DNA of 64,000 bases, from positions 1,552,001 to 1,616,000 of the forward strand of contig OU612065.1 of assembly GCA_914767715.1 (NCBI GenBank). The letters run 5' to 3'. Below, one piece after another: positions 12,883-25,700 of this stretch (positions within the stretch are counted from its first letter, which is position 1; each line of letters begins with the position of its first letter). The notes below the pieces were generated by a model that made no database searches, was not told where the DNA came from, and was given only the letters and a program-made list of their open reading frames with translations. Source of the DNA: Membranipora membranacea. Lineage: Eukaryota > Bryozoa > Gymnolaemata > Cheilostomatida > Membraniporidae. A program made the position numbers and the translations under genes.

Positions 12883-13539
12883 ATGGTAAAAGGGCCTGTT
12901 TATAGCGGCAGCGAGTCTGCTGTTCATGTTGTAGGGGATTCTTTGGTCAAGTATGTTGGAGATGTTAGGTGTGATTTGGAGGTTGTTTCCTTGCCTGGAA
13001 GGGGGGTAGAAAGTGTAGCTGAGTGGGTGTTGGAGAACTTAAAACTCAGGCATAAACTTGTTTTAGTGCATGTTGGAACAAATGACCTGGCTAGCAAAGG
13101 TGCATCAGTTCTGGAACTTTACGACAGGTTGTGTGCTCTAAATGATTCCGTGCCACCTGGAGTACATCTGTGTGTTAGCGAGTTGTTCAGGCGCTGGGAC
13201 AGTAGCTTGCCTGACTGCTGGTACACACTTTCTCCTGCTAGGTTGGCTAGGTTTAACCATGATGTTTTTACATTAAACTCTTTGCTGAATCACTCATATT
13301 TTTCTGTTCTAGGTCATCATGAGCGTTTTACTTACAGTCGCTGTGAATTTGCGATGGATGGAGTTCATCTGAACCGTTCCGGGAGCATTAAACTGGCTGA
13401 AGAGATGGGACAGTATGCCCAGAAGTGGCAGGTAGGTCTTAAAAATTGTGTTTCATTCAAAACTCTTTGCCTCACAATGTTGTACAGTGTCATAACCATC
13501 GCTCTTGCAAAGATCATGAGACTTTTCTGTCTTCGGTAG
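12883..13539 (+). CDS. SGNH/GDSL-type hydrolase domain protein
   Basis: The catalytic blocks of the SGNH esterase/lipase fold are all present: block I VVGDSLVKYV (nucleophile Ser), block III VHVGTNDL (Asn) and block V MDGVHLNRSG (Asp and His). The domain covers roughly residues 10-180, compact but normal. ATG 12883 follows a good acceptor (TTTTTACTACAG, exon start 12871). Translation can run to 13539 with a hydrophobic tail. Alternatively, a GTAGGT donor after 13431 joins in phase to an exon at 14169-14246 and gives a 208-aa product. Substrate unknown. Such domains are common in invertebrate multicopy genes and in some retroelements (Ngaro/DIRS-type elements carry one). The decayed neighbouring copies suggest a duplicating or mobile unit. 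Confidence 0.72.
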   Translation: MVKGPVYSGSESAVHVVGDSLVKYVGDVRCDLEVVSLPGRGVESVAEWVLENLKLRHKLVLVHVGTNDLASKGASVLELYDRLCALNDSVPPGVHLCVSELFRRWDSSLPDCWYTLSPARLARFNHDVFTLNSLLNHSYFSVLGHHERFTYSRCEFAMDGVHLNRSGSIKLAEEMGQYAQKWQVGLKNCVSFKTLCLTMLYSVITIALAKIMRLFCLR

Positions 13540-16500
13540 TTTACTGCGCACTACTGTGGGTGATCCTTTCTTGATGCATGTTGGAATCATTTGTTATATA
13601 TTTACACTTAAACTAATTGAGACTCTAATCTTCGAATTGGCTTATAATTTGCGCAAACTAATCGTCAAAATCACAGTATGAAATCAATGAACTCGGGTGA
13701 CTTTTTATCATGGTGATATTTGAAAAGATAATGGAATTGACCATTGATAACACTCCCTGATTTTGAGTAACTGTTTCAGCAAAAAAATGAGTGACAATTC
13801 TGAGATGAAAGCCTCAATTACTTATCTTTGAGCTATACAGTATTTAATGAGCACCCTAGACCTAATAATAAACTCTCAAAGGACACCCTATACAGAAGTG
13901 AGGCAGGTTATTGAGGTTGCGGCATGCCATTGAATGGTGATCCGAGCTAGTGTCCTGTGTATGATGAGCACCCATGTCCCTGCCCGGCAGCAGTAGCTTA
14001 AGAAATTGTCTTTTCTTTTACATGAGATAACAATTCCAATACTATATGTGGACAGTATGTGGGCAGGTTTTGAGTATTTTTGTTTGAATTCCATAAATGT
14101 TAGTTACTCTCCTAAAGGATAAAGACCATCCATTGTCTGTTCACTGATATTGTTGTCTTATTTTGCAGAAGAACCGGTCACCACTTCTTCGGAGTCCAAC
14201 TGGAGATCTCAAAACTGCAACTGGACTACTGTTTACCCACAAATGATAGTGTGCGCAATGGAAACATGATAAAACGCCACTGTATATTGTTGGTATGCTT
14301 TTATTGGCTGCAAAATATGGAAAATGATTCCTCCTGGGAGATAGATCACATATCTGTCTTACTGGTTTTTGGTGCTCACGAGCGATAAGCATGCTTGCTG
14401 AACTTCACTAAGAACTCATGTGAGACTGACTGCTAGGAACAGGAGTGGAATGATTGCAATGATTAGTTTTACTTTCTCTTTCCTCATATTCATACTCTAT
14501 TTCATTATCGGTGTTTTTAACATGTAACTGGTGACAACTTTACTAAACCTAACTGAAAAGTTGCAGACAACCACTAATTTTCACCATCTTATTTGACTTA
14601 TCTACCATTACTTTGGCACTCAATTTTTTTTACCATGGTCTGTACTCCTGTCTTTTTCTATAAAATACTGAAGCATTGTGCTTTTATTATTTTATATGAA
14701 CTCTCAATCTAGTCAATCGTGTGCTTGAACTCCTATTTCTGTTTTCATAGAGGTATTGAAATGTTATGGTCGTTTCTCGATTTATGTCTAGTTCTAACAC
14801 AGTTTCATCTATTATCGGCAAGGAAATACAACAAAATCATGTCTCCGTGAATGTGTAGCGAATTTTCTATCCCAATAAAACAACATTACCAAAAAGCAAA
14901 AAGAAAATTGACTTGTAATGTAAACCTAACTGTTACACCTTTGTTGGCGTGGCCGTGCACTTAAAGGCATGCATGTATAGCGAGTGAAACTCATACACTG
15001 GGTGTGCAGGGTCTTCTTGCCTGCCAACATGGAGGCAGTACTCCTTACAAGCAAGGAGACAAAGAGAAAAACTTACTCCTTTCCACAAGTAACGTAACTA
15101 ATGCATTGGGTACTTGTGATGCAGTAACTGACACCGTAAGATCAATGAACTCCTGGAGTTCATTGGTAAGATCACAAGTCATAATTTGTGCCAAGTGAAA
15201 AAATGAATGGCCCAACTCATCTTAAAGTCCTACTGCTTTACTAGTAGTACTTGAACACACTGGTATGAGCTTAAGGGGTTCCTTTACCAACCCACAAGAG
15301 GGTAAGAATTGAAGAAAATCATTTACCGGAGTTTCCCTCTCATGCCATTTTGCAAAAACTTCCTAGCAGTTAGAAACCTATGAAGACAATATAAGTACAA
15401 CCCACAAACTCAAAATATCTGCGCAATACTGAAACTAGCGGGTGTGCGGGGAAGCAGGGCGGGCCTGTAGTCTTTTCGGAAAATTTTCACTACTAGCAGA
15501 GCTCCTTGCCTCAGTTCCTTACCTCAGATGTAGCACATCCTATTGATTTGTCGAAGAAATCGGTTAAGGGATGCCTCTAAACAATAGATCAAGGACTGCA
15601 TAAGCTTTGCTACTAGTACTACTTTGAACAACAAGGCATCACACACTCTGGAGCTCAAGAAGTTTAGGGCCTACGTCTTCTCGTATTCATTGATTGATTG
15701 ATATATTTGTTGTTTGGCCCAGGGGTTTTGTGTGTACTCATTAATTTAATTGTTCATCTGGTGTCTGTTATTAACTAATCTTATATGCATGGTACTATTG
15801 TTGCTGTTTATGATTGATGGATTCATTCATTTCTGCTGATTATGAATGATGGTTCCATTTCCTCTGGTCTTCCATTATTATTGGTTTAAATGTACTACTT
15901 GCAGCTGTGAACTGCAGTGTGAGTATATAAATGCTGATGACATATTAGTCATTACTCTACCCAATGAACTTCCTCTCCCTCAGGAATAACAACACATATG
16001 AATTGTGTGTGTGGCTTAGTGTGATGTCCTAGACAATTGGCCTATTTAGTGTCCCTTATAATATAGGCTTAATAGATTAGGTCTATATAGGAATATTCGG
16101 CTTTCCAGTGTGTATGCCACTAAACAAAAGAAAATAAACGATAGACTCACTGCATCAAATAACATCAGGGCTTTCATTGGCTGAGAAGGTTCACTGCCAC
16201 CGATTCAGAAAAGAGCAGATCATCATGTTTCTAGGATTATTGAGGGGTAGTAAGCTGTATTTGATTCATAGTTGATCTCAATTAAATGAGTGTTTACCTG
16301 ATAAAGAAAACCGCATGTCTCTGAGTGCACTATGACTGAATATATTTATTGTGAAATTGTTTCATTTGTGAAGTATTTTGAAGACACATTTTTGCTTTTG
16401 TGGCTTGCTACCCCTCACATGGACAATGTTTTGGAAAAGTTAAACATAGTTGATTACCTACAACATGTGCTCTATCCAATGAGCATAATTTGGGGCCCAA

Positions 16501-17091
16501 GAGACCACCCTTACTATATTTTCTGAGCCAAGAAAGAAATAAGCAACAAAATACACACGTGTGTTGATGTTCACATAATCAATAACACTACTATCAGGTA
16601 CATTGGGCAAGCGATGCAGCTGTAGAATGGTAGGGTAGGATGTTTTCTTGAGATATAACTAATAGTCATGAACTCTTTTGTAAGGAATATGGGCTTATTA
16701 GCCATTTTATTTCATAGATGTAATATTGATTTCATCACTTGGCGGCCATTTTGATTTCAACAAATGTCCCAGACATAGCTCAAGCGATACTGTTTGCTGA
16801 TTGGTCAATATCGTCCTGTTGTTATTCCTGAGGAAGAGGAAGTTCATTGCTCTACCAACAAGTCGGATTTCAAACAAACATTGATGCTATACACAAGTGA
16901 TCTGTTGAACGGAAAATGCCGTTTAATGAAACCGTTTAATTATATCAAATGCCATGTGATAGCCTTTGAAGACCAGTTTGAGAGATACGATTACAGTGTG
17001 GTTAGGTACAATATCCTGGGAGTTGTCATTCGATGCAAACATGTTCTACATGATGCATCTAAAAATGTCCGCCTTCTTGCCTAAGTAAGTC
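13540..17091. other. gene-poor stretch between the SGNH gene and a LINE remnant
   Basis: The first 900 bp share similarity with the downstream region of decayed copy A (for example ATTACTTATCTTTGAGCTA at about 13817 and 9762), so the duplicated unit extends to about 14430. The rest shows no supported gene. An open frame at 16794-17084 matches no family I recognise. A nested hairpin is at 15112-15179. Confidence 0.5.
15112..15179. repeat. nested inverted repeats (family C hairpin inside outer arms)
   Basis: The inner hairpin has 11-bp arms CAATGAACTCC / GGAGTTCATTG with a one-base loop (15143-15165). It is enclosed by the outer arms ACTTGTGAT (15112-15120) and ATCACAAGT (15171-15179). A direct repeat GTAAGATCA also flanks the inner hairpin. 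Confidence 0.75.
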
Positions 17092-17322
17092 TGGGACCTC
17101 TTCCTCAACAAGGATATTGGGTTGCTTGAAATGATCCAACAAAGAGCGATAAGGTTTATCAGCGGCCTCAAAGGACTGGCTAGTGTCACTGATGCCGGCT
17201 ATGAGCTTGGTCTGCAGACACTACAGCAGAGGCAAAAAACTCGCTGAATATGAAGATACTGCAAGATGAGGAAAGGCACAGTATCCTAACTCGGGCCTAT
17301 GATGAGATATCTAAAGACTGAA
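17092..17322 (+). mobile_element. LINE remnant: C-terminal tail of a reverse transcriptase
   Basis: From 17092 the translation reads KDIGLLEMIQQRAIRFISGL and then an L..LGLQTLQQRR-like stretch, which is the post-thumb tail of non-LTR reverse transcriptases (pattern D...LE.VQ.RA.RFI...YE.L...GL..L..RR). A one-base frameshift near 17240 moves the continuation (MKILQDEERHSILTRAYDEI) to another frame, ending at 17322. It is short, broken and has no catalytic core. Confidence 0.72.
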
Positions 17323-17524
17323 TAAAAGTATGACTACCAACAAAATCTGCTGCCAGTGGTGCAAGGAGTCTCCTTGAGTGGTGTATACAGCATCACATAT
17401 TTACCACAGTAGTTTTCTACCAAAGACCATGCGAGACACCAGGAAAACAAGCAAGGAAACCGACAAAGGACTACAGAAACATATAACAGAACAATAAAAA
17501 AACAGCAGATGCTGTTAGCCCCGT

Positions 17525-17596
17525 GGCTAAACACCCTAATAAGCACTATAATCCAAAGGAGGCTAAACACCCTAATAAACACTGTAATCCAAAGGA
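17525..17596. repeat. 36-bp tandem duplication
   Basis: The unit starting GGCTAAACACCCTAATAA occurs twice back to back, differing at two or three bases. Confidence 0.8.
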
Positions 17597-17925
17597 GGCA
17601 CTTCTTTTACTTGTTCTAAATTCCTGAGTGCTCAAAGGCATTCAAAGGTAAAGGCATGGTCCTTGGCAGAAAACTACTGTGTGTGTGTGGTAATAAAATT
17701 GTGTGCAGCTGCATACTAATACTACCCAAGTATAGGCATAGCAGAGGCTTACATATTTATGCCTATGACCTCAAAAATTTATCTTGAGTTACATACATTG
17801 CCAATGTTAATGATCAACCGCCCCGTGGTGGGTATGGGCCCCTGGGACTTGCATGCCTTCACTTTACCAAGGCAAAGTAAAGGCATAATAATCCCTGGTT
17901 CCAGAATCATAGACTTAATAATAAA

Positions 17926-18335
17926 CCTAGACAGGACACTATATACAGCTGAAGTGAAGCACTTAATTGTGGGGTCACGTAACGTCATTGGAAGGTGTAG
18001 AAGCAATGATGCTATCATTGATTTACTGTCCATAATCCAGGTTTCTTGTTCATAACTCAATCAATTCCGAGCGGATTTTTATTTGAAAATTGATTTACAA
18101 TCAGCAGTGTCTTGTTATCAACTTGATGCTATTTCTTCTTCAAAAAAGCCTAAAATTAGTAGCAAACTGTTCAGGACAAGCTGCTTAATCTATTGTAATT
18201 TTCAAACTCGAAATCCGATCAAAATTGATCGAGTTATCGAAAAAAACCTGGATTGTGGACAGTAAATCATTGATAGCTTCATTGCTTCTACACCTTCCAA
18301 TGCTTCAAATAGTGTCCGGTCTAGGTCTATGGTTA
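17926..18335. mobile_element. imperfect foldback element of about 410 bp
   Basis: The two halves are reverse complements with mismatches and one indel of about 45 bp. CATTGGAAGGTGTAGAAGCA at 17988 matches CTTCTACACCTTCCAATG near 18284. TGTCCATAATCCAGG matches CCTGGATTGTGGACA. The outer pieces CCTAGACAGGACACTAT and ATAGTGTCCGGTCTAGG also pair. The centre is near 18145. There is no coding content, and open frames on both strands arise from the palindrome. Confidence 0.75.
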
Positions 18336-18397
18336 GAATTAACTTCCCTCTCACTCTTGGAAAATTGAAAAATCAGAATAGTCATTTGAGATTCAAT

Positions 18398-18460
18398 TGT
18401 AAAAAATAGGAGAAGAGTGAAAGGAAGGACACTCCTTTCACTCTTCTCCTATTTTTTACA
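18398..18460. repeat. hairpin with 28-bp perfect arms and 7-nt loop
   Basis: The left arm at 18398-18425 begins TGTAAAAAATAGGAG and ends AGTGAAAGGA. The loop is AGGACAC. The right arm at 18433-18460 is its exact reverse complement. It is the longest perfect short hairpin in the window. Confidence 0.92.
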
Positions 18461-20588
18461 AACACGCGTCGTTCCCATGGGAAAACCACTGGACTTGGAA
18501 TTCGTTTTGCAAAAATATGGGATTAGTTCTATAGAACAGAGTCAGATTTGTAGTCTCCTCATCAAAATTTTGAAGTCATGTGAATTTTAAGCTATGACCT
18601 TTGACTTTCCTGGTAGAAATTGAGATATATATGTATATACACTTTTATTGCAACAACCATCATCCGAAGATGTTCTCCCTGATGTGCAAAGAAACCAAAA
18701 CAAAAAACAATCAAAATACAATCAAGGGAATAAAACTCAATTTAATAAAAACAGATGTTTTGACAATGCAAATTTAAATGTACGTAGAGTTGTTGATGAA
18801 CGAAGATGTTGATGAAGGTTGTTAAAAGAAGTAGTCATATGAATCAAAAAGAAGTTTTTGGGTGGATAAGATGTTGGTATCACGAAAACAAAAGCGATGT
18901 CCAGTGCATCAAAAATCATTGATTATATAGCTTGGGCATAGACCATGAAGTATTTTATAGCAAAAAACAGAGGAAAAATAAAAGGCGAGATCTGACAATG
19001 TTAAAAGATTCAATTCTATACATAGATGCCGAGTTTGATTCGGGTATATTGGAACATTTGTTTTTGCTATAAGCCTGACCTATAAGCCATAGTATTTGCT
19101 ATAAGCTATAGATGACCTCCGGGCACATCAGCTTTGCGGGGGGTTGGTTATAAATTGAGGAAGTCTAGTTAATATATTCTTGATCCTTGGGACAAGGAGA
19201 CCGGTATAAAACATTCCTACTAACATGAAATAAGACAATAGCAATGTAGAATAGACATTCTCATCCAGCTTAACCCAGCCCAACGCCGATGTCGGAGAAT
19301 GCAGTGAATTATAATAAAGTGTCCTAATATCTCTTCTCATACATCCAATCAGCATTGTGAAATTTGGTTAGGAGCCAACTGCAGTATGTATCCACCATGG
19401 GCACCTCAGACTTGCAAGCTATGGGTCTGTGAGGTTTGCGAGTCAGTACGGTCTATATGCAACAATAATCTTCTTGGTTTAGTATCCACACCATGGCTAT
19501 TACTGTAATGTTAGACAATTTCAGCATAGGAAATATTCATTAACCGTATTGACCCTCTATTATGGCATTGATGCAATGCTATCACTTGTTTTCAATAAGT
19601 ATTGTACTAGCACAAAAATAAATAAATAATTGCACGTAACTTCAACGGTTTTCCCAGGGACAGACAGTACAGTAGGCCCTCATCATTAACCTTTATTCTA
19701 TTCTATTATTTTTAAAGTAAGAGACAAGACCAGAGACTATGCCAAAGTCAAGCCAAGTTTCATTATGGATACCTATTAGGGATGCTTTGAGTGATTACCT
19801 GAGAATATGTATGATGTATGGATTTGGAATGAATTGTCTTCTCTTTGTCCTAAAATTTGACCCACTACTGTCATTTTGAGTTGTCAGTGTGTGGAAAAAG
19901 GTCAGATAATTCTTGAATATTAATGACATAGCTATGAAATAATGATGTCTAGATTAAGAATGCACAATGTGCTGATTCCAGGATCTGAGTGGCTTGATGC
20001 TGTTGCAGATCAACAAGATATTAACAAGTTAATTGCATGCAATTGTCCAATTAATCACGCAACAAAAAATACGTGCCTAACTTATTCTGACATGATGTGA
20101 CACACGCATATCGAGAGCCGGCTTGAAACTGACAATTCTGGCAAATCCATACACAGAGCTGTCAAATACCTCCATATCCATATCTATACTATATCTAAAT
20201 ACAGACACTGTCAGAAACCCCTGCATCTGATCATAATAATGATGATGATCTGATGGTGTCAAACCAATGAACTCCCTCTTCATTGGTCAAACTAGACCAT
20301 AGTACTACATCTTCAGTACTCTCCTGTATTATAATATCCCATATGCATATAATCTCTGTTGTGTTGCCAATCTTTACACTGAGATAATTACCTGCCAGTA
20401 GTATACTTTGTGAGCTTCAAATTTTAAATCTTTTCTCCATCTCAAAGGGCTATGACAGCAAAAATTATTTTGTTTTGTCGAGTTGGTCAAAAGTTGGGGA
20501 AATACTGGTAACATCACATTAACAGCAGACTTAGAATGAGTTCACACATATATTGTTATTTTAGGTGACTGATTGATGATTGGGTGAT
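18461..20588. other. intergenic region upstream of LSM1
   Basis: No supported gene. It includes a short hairpin at 20263-20287 and AT-rich low-complexity DNA. The LSM1 promoter should lie near its right end, but no clear core element is visible. Confidence 0.5.
20263..20287. repeat. hairpin family C, 9-bp arms with 7-nt loop
   Basis: ACCAATGAA, CTCCCTC, TTCATTGGT. It shares the CAATGAA core with 5663, 15143 and 40845. Confidence 0.7.
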
Positions 20589-22078
20589 ATGAGTTACTTA
20601 CCAGGCACAGCCAGCCTACTTGATGAAATCGACAGTAAGATGTTTCGGAACAAGTTTTATCTATTTACAATAATTTTTAAATGCCAAACAGCTCTCGAAG
20701 CATCCATTGTAAAATAAACCTAATACCTAAAAAAAAAGTCAACTCTTCTCTCTAGATTGATATTTTAGATTTTCAAACTAAGTCTCATACTTGTTGTCTT
20801 GACCTATGGTCTGGGAAGCCTGAGTTTGTGACCCGTTTTTTGTGCACTATGATATTTTAAACTCAATAGCAGTTGCACTTGATAGTCCATCAGTGTGTTT
20901 ATTTAACAAAACACCTAAAATTAACTAATATTAACTAATATTGTAGAGCGATTAATGATAGTGCTGCGTGATGGGAGAACACTGATTGGGTACCTCAGAA
21001 CCATAGACCAGTTTGGTGAGTCTCTCTCACTACAAAGATACTAAAGATTGGCTGCTGTTAAGATTCCAGTGCTCATACCATGGACAGCTTTCTCCATGAT
21101 CAGTTTCCCTCACAAATTGGGACTATATTAATGGCCTTTTCTTACTTTTGCTTCAGTATCCAAACCCTTTTATCACAATCATCAAAGTTATCAACCGACA
21201 AGCTATACAATCTATATATCAGTAAGGATTAATAGCCATCGGAAATTAACATTATAGCACAATTCTATTGAAGATTTTCTTCCTGGATGTTATATTATCT
21301 TGTTTCTTGACATAGCAAATTTGGTGCTTCACAGAACAGTGGAGAGAATACATGTAGGCAAGCAGTATGGCGATATTCCACGAGGTATATTCGTTATAAG
21401 AGGAGAGAATGTGATACTTCTAGGTGAAGTGGTAAGTTATTCTAATTACTGTGAGCAGTTGTGGTGAAAATGATGGATACTTGTAGTGTTGACTTTATTA
21501 CTGTTTATATGTATATAAAATGACCCAATTTCAAAGTTGAGTAAAAATGGTATGAAAGCTCACATCAACTGTAACTCCTAATAAGTACAGTCAATTTCAT
21601 AACAACACACATATTTATTTGCTAATAATGAAAAGCGGATAGGCATAGGGTATTTTATTCCGGGTAAGAAGGTCCCATTCAGAGTTGCTCCCTATCAACT
21701 GATAAGATAAGGCTTATCTGGAGAGGTGGACCGACTCTGATTACGGGCTTATTAGATAAAAAGTTTGATGAAGTCTGACATCAGGGAGAAAACAGCTCTG
21801 AATACTGAGCAGCCACCGCATGGCAATTAGTAGAATTTTCTGTCCTGGGATTGTTACCGCTGTTTGTTTTGCTTTTGGGGCTTACCGTTTCACTCTTTAT
21901 TTAGGACGATGAGAAGTTTGCCAATTCAGGCCTAGAGGAGGCACCAATCGATGATGTCCTGGAGAAACAACGAGCATTACAAATAAAAAAACAGAGAGAG
22001 ATTGAAGAGAAAAAGAAAGCACTCAGGGAGAGAGGTTTGGCACCAAGTCATTTAGAATCTATCCAGGAAGACTTCTAA
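20589..22078 (+). CDS. LSM1: U6 snRNA-associated Sm-like protein LSm1
   Basis: LSm1 is the distinguishing subunit of the cytoplasmic LSm1-7 ring, which binds oligoadenylated mRNA 3' ends with Pat1 and promotes decapping in P-bodies. Four exons, 20589-20634, 20947-21015, 21316-21431 and 21905-22078, join in phase to 135 codons including the stop (134 aa; human LSM1 is 133). The start MSYLPGTASLLDEID matches the family N-terminus. Sm motif 1 is VLRDGRTLIGYLRTIDQF, followed by ANLVLH. Sm motif 2 is GIFVIRGENVILLGEV. The C-terminal helix is charged. Polyadenylation signals AATAAA occur at 22418 and 22422. The gene converges with the broken VWA gene downstream. Confidence 0.96.
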
Positions 22079-22417
22079 AAGACTTGTTAAATAACTCTAA
22101 TCATTGTCATCAGTATATTCTTCTCTAAAGTTAGTGGAAAGGAGGACATATAGCTCTACCAGTAGACTTATGATCTATAATATATGGCTGGTAAGCTGTC
22201 ACTGAGAGTTCTGTATAGCTTTGATTACCCGACGACATCTCCACCTCTGCTATCTGTAAATAAGATCAATTCATCTGAACACCTACCATGTGATACAAAA
22301 CAAAAATGACACCGCCAATAACCACATTCTCATCACCCTTGTCACTTATTATTTGGCAATATTATTGTGTTTGTATTTCATTACATTTACATTGTGTCGG
22401 CATTTTTAAACACTACA

Positions 22418-22427
22418 AATAAATAAA
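22418..22427 (+). terminator. polyadenylation signal of LSM1
   Basis: Two overlapping AATAAA hexamers lie about 340 bp after the stop codon, in an AT-rich tail, before a GT-rich segment. Confidence 0.6.
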
Positions 22428-22772
22428 GATATTTGAAAATTGTGTGGCAAGATGGGAGAGCCCTTTGCTTGTTGATTAGAAGGGAAATCGATTTGTTACC
22501 GATGGGTTGTTTCTGCAGAAAAATGGGTTTGTTTCATTGACTTCACAATAAAGTTATTGATTGAGTCTTTAGTTTGTTTAGATCGCAAGGAGATATCTTT
22601 TTTTTGTAAAGGGAGAAATGAAGATTACTAAGGGTGTAGCTACTATGATCGGCACCATGTTGTTCAAATTCTGCAAGCAGCAAGCAGCAGGATTGCCACC
22701 CGTACACTACAAGAGTTGTGTGTCACTGTCGGTTTCAGATTACATGAGGACTAACAGCACATTGGTACCTAC

Positions 22773-25700
22773 CAAAACAGCTTTCCTCTCTGATGATGCT
22801 CTGCAGGTTGGCTAGCTGACTATCGAGCTGGCTGTAGTCTCTCATCTGATACACCAGACTCGGATCGGAAGCTATGTTCACAAGCTCTTCTTGTCTTGCA
22901 CCTTTTATGCCGATGGAGATAACCATAACTCCTTGGCCTCCCTTGCAGTAACTATTTGATCCCTACTCGCTCCGTCCGTTATCACAATAAGTATACTAGG
23001 TGCCTGTCCATACCTACCAATTCAGTATGGAATGCATTAGTACCAACTACTAACTGATTCGTGCTCGTATGGTTTTTTTTTGTTTCTGCAACAATTTATT
23101 GTGTTTAAAATCAATGGACTAAAAGTGTGAAATAAAATAAGGCAGCGGCATAGTCAGATTAGTCCAGGACTAGTGTGGCGACCATCCGATTGTCTGGAAA
23201 ACGAAGGGCTACTGTCCCCAGGGCGAGCCCAGACACGCAGCCTACTCGGCGAGAAGCGAATCACACCCCCACAGCGAGGACGACAGCCTCCCACGCAAAG
23301 CAGAAGGAGCCGCCCCCTCCTCCCCCAGTAGGTGTGAATTCCACAGGTAAACACCTGTGGTCAACAGTGACCTCTCCCCTCTACAGTTGTTGGCTCTCTT
23401 AGGGGCAAATTTTCCCTTTGACCTTGTGGCGATAATGGCAGGGGTTTGAATTTCTAACTCCCCATTTAGGCGAGTATTATTAAAAAGTAACAAATAGCGG
23501 TATTTAAAAAGCATTTCAATGGGGATAATTTGATAATTAGAAAAAAAAGAGGTCACATGACCACGTGGGCGGATTTTGAGTATGACACGAAGAGCTGATT
23601 TTTGAAGTAAATAGATGTGATTTAGATGAAAATTTGCGGCATGACCATAAAACTCAATACCATAAATTATATGTGGATAAAAGAATGTGTAATACAAAAT
23701 GGATCATTGTTGGGATATCGAGATATGGTCGTACACTACGCATTAAAAATAGGATGTAGTTCAATTTCTGACAAACTTCTAAAATATGTGTTTTAAAAAT
23801 AATGCTCTCATCAAGGTGAATGCCGAGAAATTTGGTGCTATTTTTTGTCTCTAAAACCTGATTACCAAGTTTAATTTGGTACTGTTCAGGATCTAAAATT
23901 TGTTTATTTTGGGATTTAAAAATTACCTGAAATGTTTTTGTATAGTTTAAAATCAATTTATTACTCAAGCACCATTGTTCAATTTTATGAACATTTGATT
24001 TTAGAATTTCGGGATCATTAGAAAATATATTTGTGTCGTCGGCAAAGAGAATATATTTAAACATTGGCGCAGATATAACCGAATCATTGATAAATATTAA
24101 AAATAAAATTGTAACTTATACAGATCTCTGAGGAACATCTATATCAACCTTTTTCATTGTACTGGAATGATCGTTGATTTTGACAAATTGTTTTCTGTTT
24201 TCTAAATAAGATTTCAACAAGTCTCATGCATCATTTGTAAAATTATAAAAAGGCAATTTTTTGATTAAAATATCATGGTTGATGGTATCAAAAGCCTTGC
24301 TGAAGTCTAAAAATATTCCTTGCGTAATTTTACTGTTATTAAAAGATGTTCCATTAGTCTAGATATGGCAGATGTTGTGTTCCGCTTTCCTCGGACTCCG
24401 AACTGGCCGTCAATGAAAATATTAGAATTTTCCAAATAAGAACGTAGTTGGATAGCTAATACTTTATCCTTATCCTATCTGTGTTAATGGCCCATCCACT
24501 CATAATTTTGAGCGTAGAAACCAGATTCACTAAATTGAATCCCATGTATGCCTTATCATTAGACAAAATCAAGTTAGATGCATTTGGCGATACAATTTGA
24601 AAATGGTTGTTCTATTTGAGGTGTGTTTGAACGGGTTGATTACCTCTGTCCATTAGCTGGAGTAAACAGCTCTAGTCTTGCCATTCGTAAAGCTTTGTCT
24701 GTACACGTAGCCTCACTGTCCTTAGGTACTGTATACAATGCGCTGATAACATCAGCCCTATCTGAGTATTTGTTAAAGTCAAATACAAGGTGAGAGTTGG
24801 TACTAAAAGTGATCAGACCCACTCTAACATTTTTGCTCCCTATCTGATAGTGTTTGACGAAAGATGCAGCAAACTCCAATGTCTGAAAAAAACAAAAGTG
24901 CAAGAGTTTAGATCAGATCAACTGTGGTTTTCCTTCTGTGTAGATAAATGAAGTATTCCACTGAATTCCTCAAATTCATACCTTTTTCCATTCAGAAAGA
25001 CTCACGCTCCCACTGGCATCAATCATGAACCCAATGTCAGCCACTTGCTCCTTACAATCTGCAAATACAATGGCTTAATTGTATGTTTGCTTGGTTTTGA
25101 AATTGGCGCTCTGTTCCAAGATCCTTTAATCAATACAGTCGGCTTTAAAAGAAAGTCAAAATTTTTTTTGACCTTTTTTATGAAAAGCAATGGCCATGGA
25201 GTTATGTAGAACAATGTTGATTGCTTATTGGTGTGTGAATGGCAGGGTCTTTACTCCGAACAGCCATTACTGATGGCGATGGAAGGCATTGTATTCGACT
25301 CCTTACTCAAATGTTTGTTGTTTTGAAATGTGTGTAACAGTTCATAATCTACTCACTGGCATTTGGAAATTTAAAATTAATGATAAATTGTTAGTTAAGG
25401 GTGGTTGAAAATGGAATGCCACTAACGGCAATCTGGATAGAGTCGGAACACTTAAACTACATCTGACCTCAATTTGCATAATTCTTGGTAGTTTTGTACT
25501 GCCCAGATGGGAGTAGGTAAAATTAAAACAGCAGGCTTTTTAAAATATGTTATAGTAGTGTTAACATCTAGTTCTCCTATGCATGATGGCAACAGCTCAC
25601 AATAAACGTTTAAACACAGCTGTTCACTGCTTACCATTCCATGAGACTAATGTTGCTGGTGTTGGTGTTGTCCATGCAATTGTAGTCTTAGTCCTAGGTT

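Noticed and set aside
16794-17084. Open frame of 96 residues on the plus strand
   Set aside because: No family resemblance. It sits next to a LINE tail and may be part of decayed element DNA.
17759-18060. Overlapping open frames on both strands
   Set aside because: They fall in the imperfect foldback element and are explained by it.
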